From NCBI GenBank assembly GCA_029237515.1, contig JARBAV010000461.1, positions 1-7,427 of the forward strand: a stretch of DNA of 7,427 bases. Direction: 5' to 3'. The notes under the pieces were generated by a model. It was not told where the DNA came from, ran no database searches, and worked only from the letters and a program-made list of their open reading frames with translations. The position numbers and the translations under genes are program-made. Source of the DNA: Nitrososphaerales archaeon. Its GTDB lineage: Archaea; Thermoproteota; Nitrososphaeria; Nitrososphaerales; Nitrososphaeraceae. Below are positions 5,611-7,427 of this stretch, piece after piece. Position 1 is the first letter of the stretch. Each line of letters begins with the position of its first letter.

Positions 5611-6375
5611 GTGTCTGAAATAAAGTTTACAGTTAAAAATTTAGTAAGCACCAAGGCGGGAACTTTACCAATCGTGCTTACATGCCCTCATGACGGCACA
5701 GAACACCCCATTGGAGTTGACGAAAGACAGCGTTCTAACTTAAGACCCGATTGTCCAGTATCCCAGTTTAACAAAGATCCCGATCTATTTACTTCAGATA
5801 TCACCATTGGTGTGGCAGAGAGGATTTTTGCATTAACTAGTGAATGGCCTTATGTAGTCATGTTCAACAGTCATCGAATATATATTGATGCCAACAGAGA
5901 AAAAAAATGCGGTTGTGAGGTGTCAGAAGCAGAATTATATTTTGACGAGTATCATTCAAGGATCGCCCAATTTGCTCAAGAAATTCGCACTAACAGAATA
6001 TGTAGTAACCGACTCGTTTTTCTATTTGACTTCCATGGAAAAGATGATAACGCGTCTGACATAAGTGTCGGAACTCGTAATAAGGGGACCATCCAACAAA
6101 TGGTAAAATTTAATCCTGGCTGGGGTTGGGATTACAAATATGGCTTAAATTCACTATTAATAAAGAAAGGTTATACAATCTCCCCAGGGTCTCCATGCGA
6201 AGAAGATGACCCTAAGTTCTTTGGAGGATACACTGTAAAAGAACATGGGGGATGGCAATTTGAGATCGCAAATTCAAAACGAAAACCTAGATCCAAACGA
6301 GAAAAATTAGTGAACGATCTCGCTGAAAGTATTCGCGTATTTTACGATCATAATTGCATTGATCATATAGATTAA
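5611..6375 (+). CDS. N-formylglutamate amidohydrolase superfamily protein
   Basis: The 254-residue product shows the order of motifs of the FGase family (zinc-dependent deformylases/amidohydrolases): CPHDGTEHP (25-33) with H27, SDITIGVAERI (62-72), FNSHRIYIDANR (85-96) equivalent to the RxxVDxNR motif, EYHSRI (113-118), FLFDFHGKD (137-145) with H142, and GGWQFEIA (213-220) near the end. H27, D63 or a nearby acid, and H142 are the probable zinc ligands. True N-formylglutamate hydrolases act late in histidine breakdown (HutG type), but no hut gene is visible, so the substrate is unknown. A KKCGCE insert (98-103) sits just after the arginine motif. The GTG start is fixed by a TGA at 5602-5604, with a TATA-like box 28 nt upstream. 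No signal peptide is visible, so it is cytoplasmic. It appears to be transcribed alone. Confidence 0.85.
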   Translation: MSEIKFTVKNLVSTKAGTLPIVLTCPHDGTEHPIGVDERQRSNLRPDCPVSQFNKDPDLFTSDITIGVAERIFALTSEWPYVVMFNSHRIYIDANREKKCGCEVSEAELYFDEYHSRIAQFAQEIRTNRICSNRLVFLFDFHGKDDNASDISVGTRNKGTIQQMVKFNPGWGWDYKYGLNSLLIKKGYTISPGSPCEEDDPKFFGGYTVKEHGGWQFEIANSKRKPRSKREKLVNDLAESIRVFYDHNCIDHID

Positions 6376-6471
6376 ATTAATAGAATTAGATATTGGAAAG
6401 TAGTAAAATGGTCTGTTTGATAAGACATCTACTTAAGGACATTCGATCTCAATAAATGTTTCAGGCTTAAC

Positions 6472-6489
6472 TCCAAGCCAAAGCTTGGA
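6472..6489 (+). repeat. Perfect 7-bp hairpin, CAAA loop
   Basis: TCCAAGC (6472-6478) pairs with GCTTGGA (6483-6489) around CAAA. It lies about 97 nt after the amidohydrolase-like stop and is not followed by a T-tract, so a terminator role is uncertain. Confidence 0.4.
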
Positions 6490-6583
6490 TTAGATACTCA
6501 TAGGTGCCATGATTCAAAAAACATCGCAATAATACTGAGTGATTTAATAATGTAACATTTATCGTAGGTCTAATACTACCTAA

Positions 6584-6734
6584 CTATTCCGCGATTAACG
6601 CATACGCAATTCCATTCAAACTAAGTATAAACATATCCAAAATTAGTTGTATTCCTGGTATCCTGTTCGTTAAATGATCATGGATCCATCCATCTTTGCA
6701 TTTGTGCCCGTGAGATTAGGATTTCGATTTGCAT
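6584..6734 (-). pseudogene. Possible gene remnant, unrecognised
   Basis: The minus strand has an ATG at 6734-6732 giving MQIEILIS; the adjacent frame, entered by one frameshift near 6715, then reads HGHKCKDGWIHDHLTNRIPG and continues with a hydrophobic segment (QLILDMFILSLNGIAYALIA) to a TAG at 6586-6584. The second frame has 43 sense codons but no start of its own. The run of His, Cys and Trp residues recalls a metal-binding motif, though no family is recognised. It may be a fragment of a decayed gene or chance; the evidence is by eye only. Confidence 0.27.
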
Positions 6735-6751
6735 GATTTTCTTGCTAGAAC

Positions 6752-6770
6752 GACATCATGACATCATGAC
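6752..6770 (+). repeat. Tandem 8-bp repeat GACATCAT
   Basis: GACATCAT occurs twice in a row (6752-6759, 6760-6767) followed by GAC. It lies about 140 nt before the Met-rich gene and could be a regulator site or simple slippage. Confidence 0.4.
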
Positions 6771-6856
6771 CCGTTGTTTCATTGTCTAGGCTACAACGAC
6801 AAGAATAGCAACCAACAAACTCTAGTAAACGATCATCGTTAGCATTAATTGATAGT

Positions 6857-6878
6857 TTAACAAGTTAACCAAATATAT
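6857..6878 (+). promoter_or_regulatory. Inverted repeat plus TATA box of the Met-rich gene
   Basis: AAATATAT (6871-6878) is centred about 32 nt before the ATG, fitting a near-leaderless transcript. Just upstream, TTAAC and GTTAA (6857-6868) form a perfect inverted repeat around AA, next to where TFB would bind, so it is a candidate regulator site. Confidence 0.45.
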
Positions 6879-6906
6879 CCCTGAAGATTCTGGAAGTTTA
6901 GGAATA

Positions 6907-7427
6907 ATGAATAGATCAAATACAAGTGTGTTGTGTTCGGCGTTGGCTTTTACTGTAACTGTTGGGTCTTTATTCCTACCAACATTCGTATCAGTAGCAA
7001 ACGGACAATCACCTACGAACATAATGAGTAAAATGATGATGGGTGGTAACGGGGACAATGAAACAGGTGATGGGATGATGCAGATGATGGGGGGAAATAT
7101 GTCGCATATGCCATTTAAGATGGGTGTACTGGCTATGCCATTGATGTGTACCACCCCTGGCGATATAATTTCAGGTCAATTTGAAGCAGATGCTGATACT
7201 GAGGGTAATGAAACTCAGGACATGACGATGAATGAAATGATTCAACAGATGATGATGTCAGGTAACGGCTCGAATGGAATGAATAGTAGTATGATAGAGG
7301 CTGACCCGCAGGAACTACAGAATGCAATGAATATGATTAATATGACAAATTCAGAAGCGGAATTCGAACACGCGATGAGCATGAATATATGCTTTCCAAT
7401 GATGGATGAAGGAATGATGAAAGAAAT
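6907..7427 (+). CDS. Secreted methionine-rich protein, 3' end outside the window
   Basis: The ATG-started frame is open to the window edge (173 codons plus 2 nt). Residues 1-34 look like a signal peptide: NRSNTS head, hydrophobic core at about 8-30, and a possible cleavage near VSVANGQ (28-34). The following 140 residues contain 30 methionines (about 21%) in clusters such as MMM (43-45), MMQMM (57-61), MMM (115-117), MNMINM (141-146) and MNICFPMMDEGMM (159-171), spaced by Gly, Asn, Gln and acidic residues, with only two histidines (67, 155) and two cysteines (81, 162). Each Cys sits beside a Met/Pro cluster (MPLMC, CFPMM), suggesting a repeated half or a disulfide. Met-rich extracytoplasmic proteins commonly bind Cu(I) or Ag(I); ammonia oxidisers need much copper, so copper binding or storage is a reasonable but unproven guess. 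No close family is recognised. Confidence 0.75.
   Translation, partial: MNRSNTSVLCSALAFTVTVGSLFLPTFVSVANGQSPTNIMSKMMMGGNGDNETGDGMMQMMGGNMSHMPFKMGVLAMPLMCTTPGDIISGQFEADADTEGNETQDMTMNEMIQQMMMSGNGSNGMNSSMIEADPQELQNAMNMINMTNSEAEFEHAMSMNICFPMMDEGMMKE

Larger units (their letters stand above)
6376..6906 (+). other. Gap between the amidohydrolase-like and Met-rich genes
   Basis: No intact gene is seen. The gap contains a perfect 7-bp hairpin (6472-6489), a possible minus-strand gene remnant (6584-6734), a tandem 8-bp repeat (6752-6770) and the promoter of the Met-rich gene. There is no clear T-tract after the amidohydrolase-like stop; the hairpin may serve its 3' end. A 20-codon ATG frame at 6675-6737 is too short to call. 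Confidence 0.4.

Noticed and set aside
6486..6500. GGATTAGATACTC resembles the 16S rRNA segment GGATTAGATACCC
   Set aside because: The match is only about a dozen bases and the flanks do not resemble rRNA.

Overview
The window looks like chromosomal DNA of an archaeon, most likely an ammonia-oxidising Nitrososphaeria (Thaumarchaeota) member of the Nitrososphaera/Nitrosocosmicus kind. This is inferred from low GC content (mid-30s per cent by eye), many TTG and GTG starts without Shine-Dalgarno sequences, TATA-like boxes about 27-35 nt before start codons (leaderless-type promoters), frequent AGA and ATA codons, a cobalamin methyltransferase next to a two-domain ThyX-like flavoprotein homologue, and a secreted methionine-rich protein suggestive of copper handling. 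No rRNA, tRNA, CRISPR array or intact insertion sequence was recognised.

Layout. 85-2516 (+): cbiE (cobalt-precorrin C5-methyltransferase) and, 5 nt later, a 552-residue tandem ThyX-domain protein, followed by a T-rich terminator. 2517-3251: a long gap with short repeats, a weak 44-codon ORF and a structured repeat element (copy A). 3252-3777 (+): a yjbQ-family gene overlapped by a 37-codon single-pass membrane ORF. 3782-4178: copy B of the same structured element, ending in a strong hairpin plus TTTT, then a GC-rich island of unknown nature. 4179-5090 (-): a solitary Dam-type (D12 class) adenine methyltransferase, with a palindrome over its presumed TATA box. 5091-5610: a decayed minus-strand reading frame and a short plus-strand ORF. 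5611-6375 (+): an N-formylglutamate amidohydrolase-superfamily protein. 6376-6906: a gap with a hairpin, another possible gene remnant and a promoter. 6907-7427 (+): the 5' part of a secreted Met-rich protein that runs off the window.

How the parts relate. Only cbiE plus the ThyX-like gene, and yjbQ plus the small membrane ORF, look like transcription units. The rest is single genes separated by 400-700 bp gaps that contain repeats and what look like degraded coding frames, as expected of an accessory, slowly decaying region. The most unusual items are the pair of homologous hairpin-bearing intergenic elements flanking yjbQ, the degenerate double ThyX protein paired with a B12 gene, the Met-rich secreted protein (about one methionine in five residues of the mature part), and the overlapping small membrane ORF behind yjbQ.
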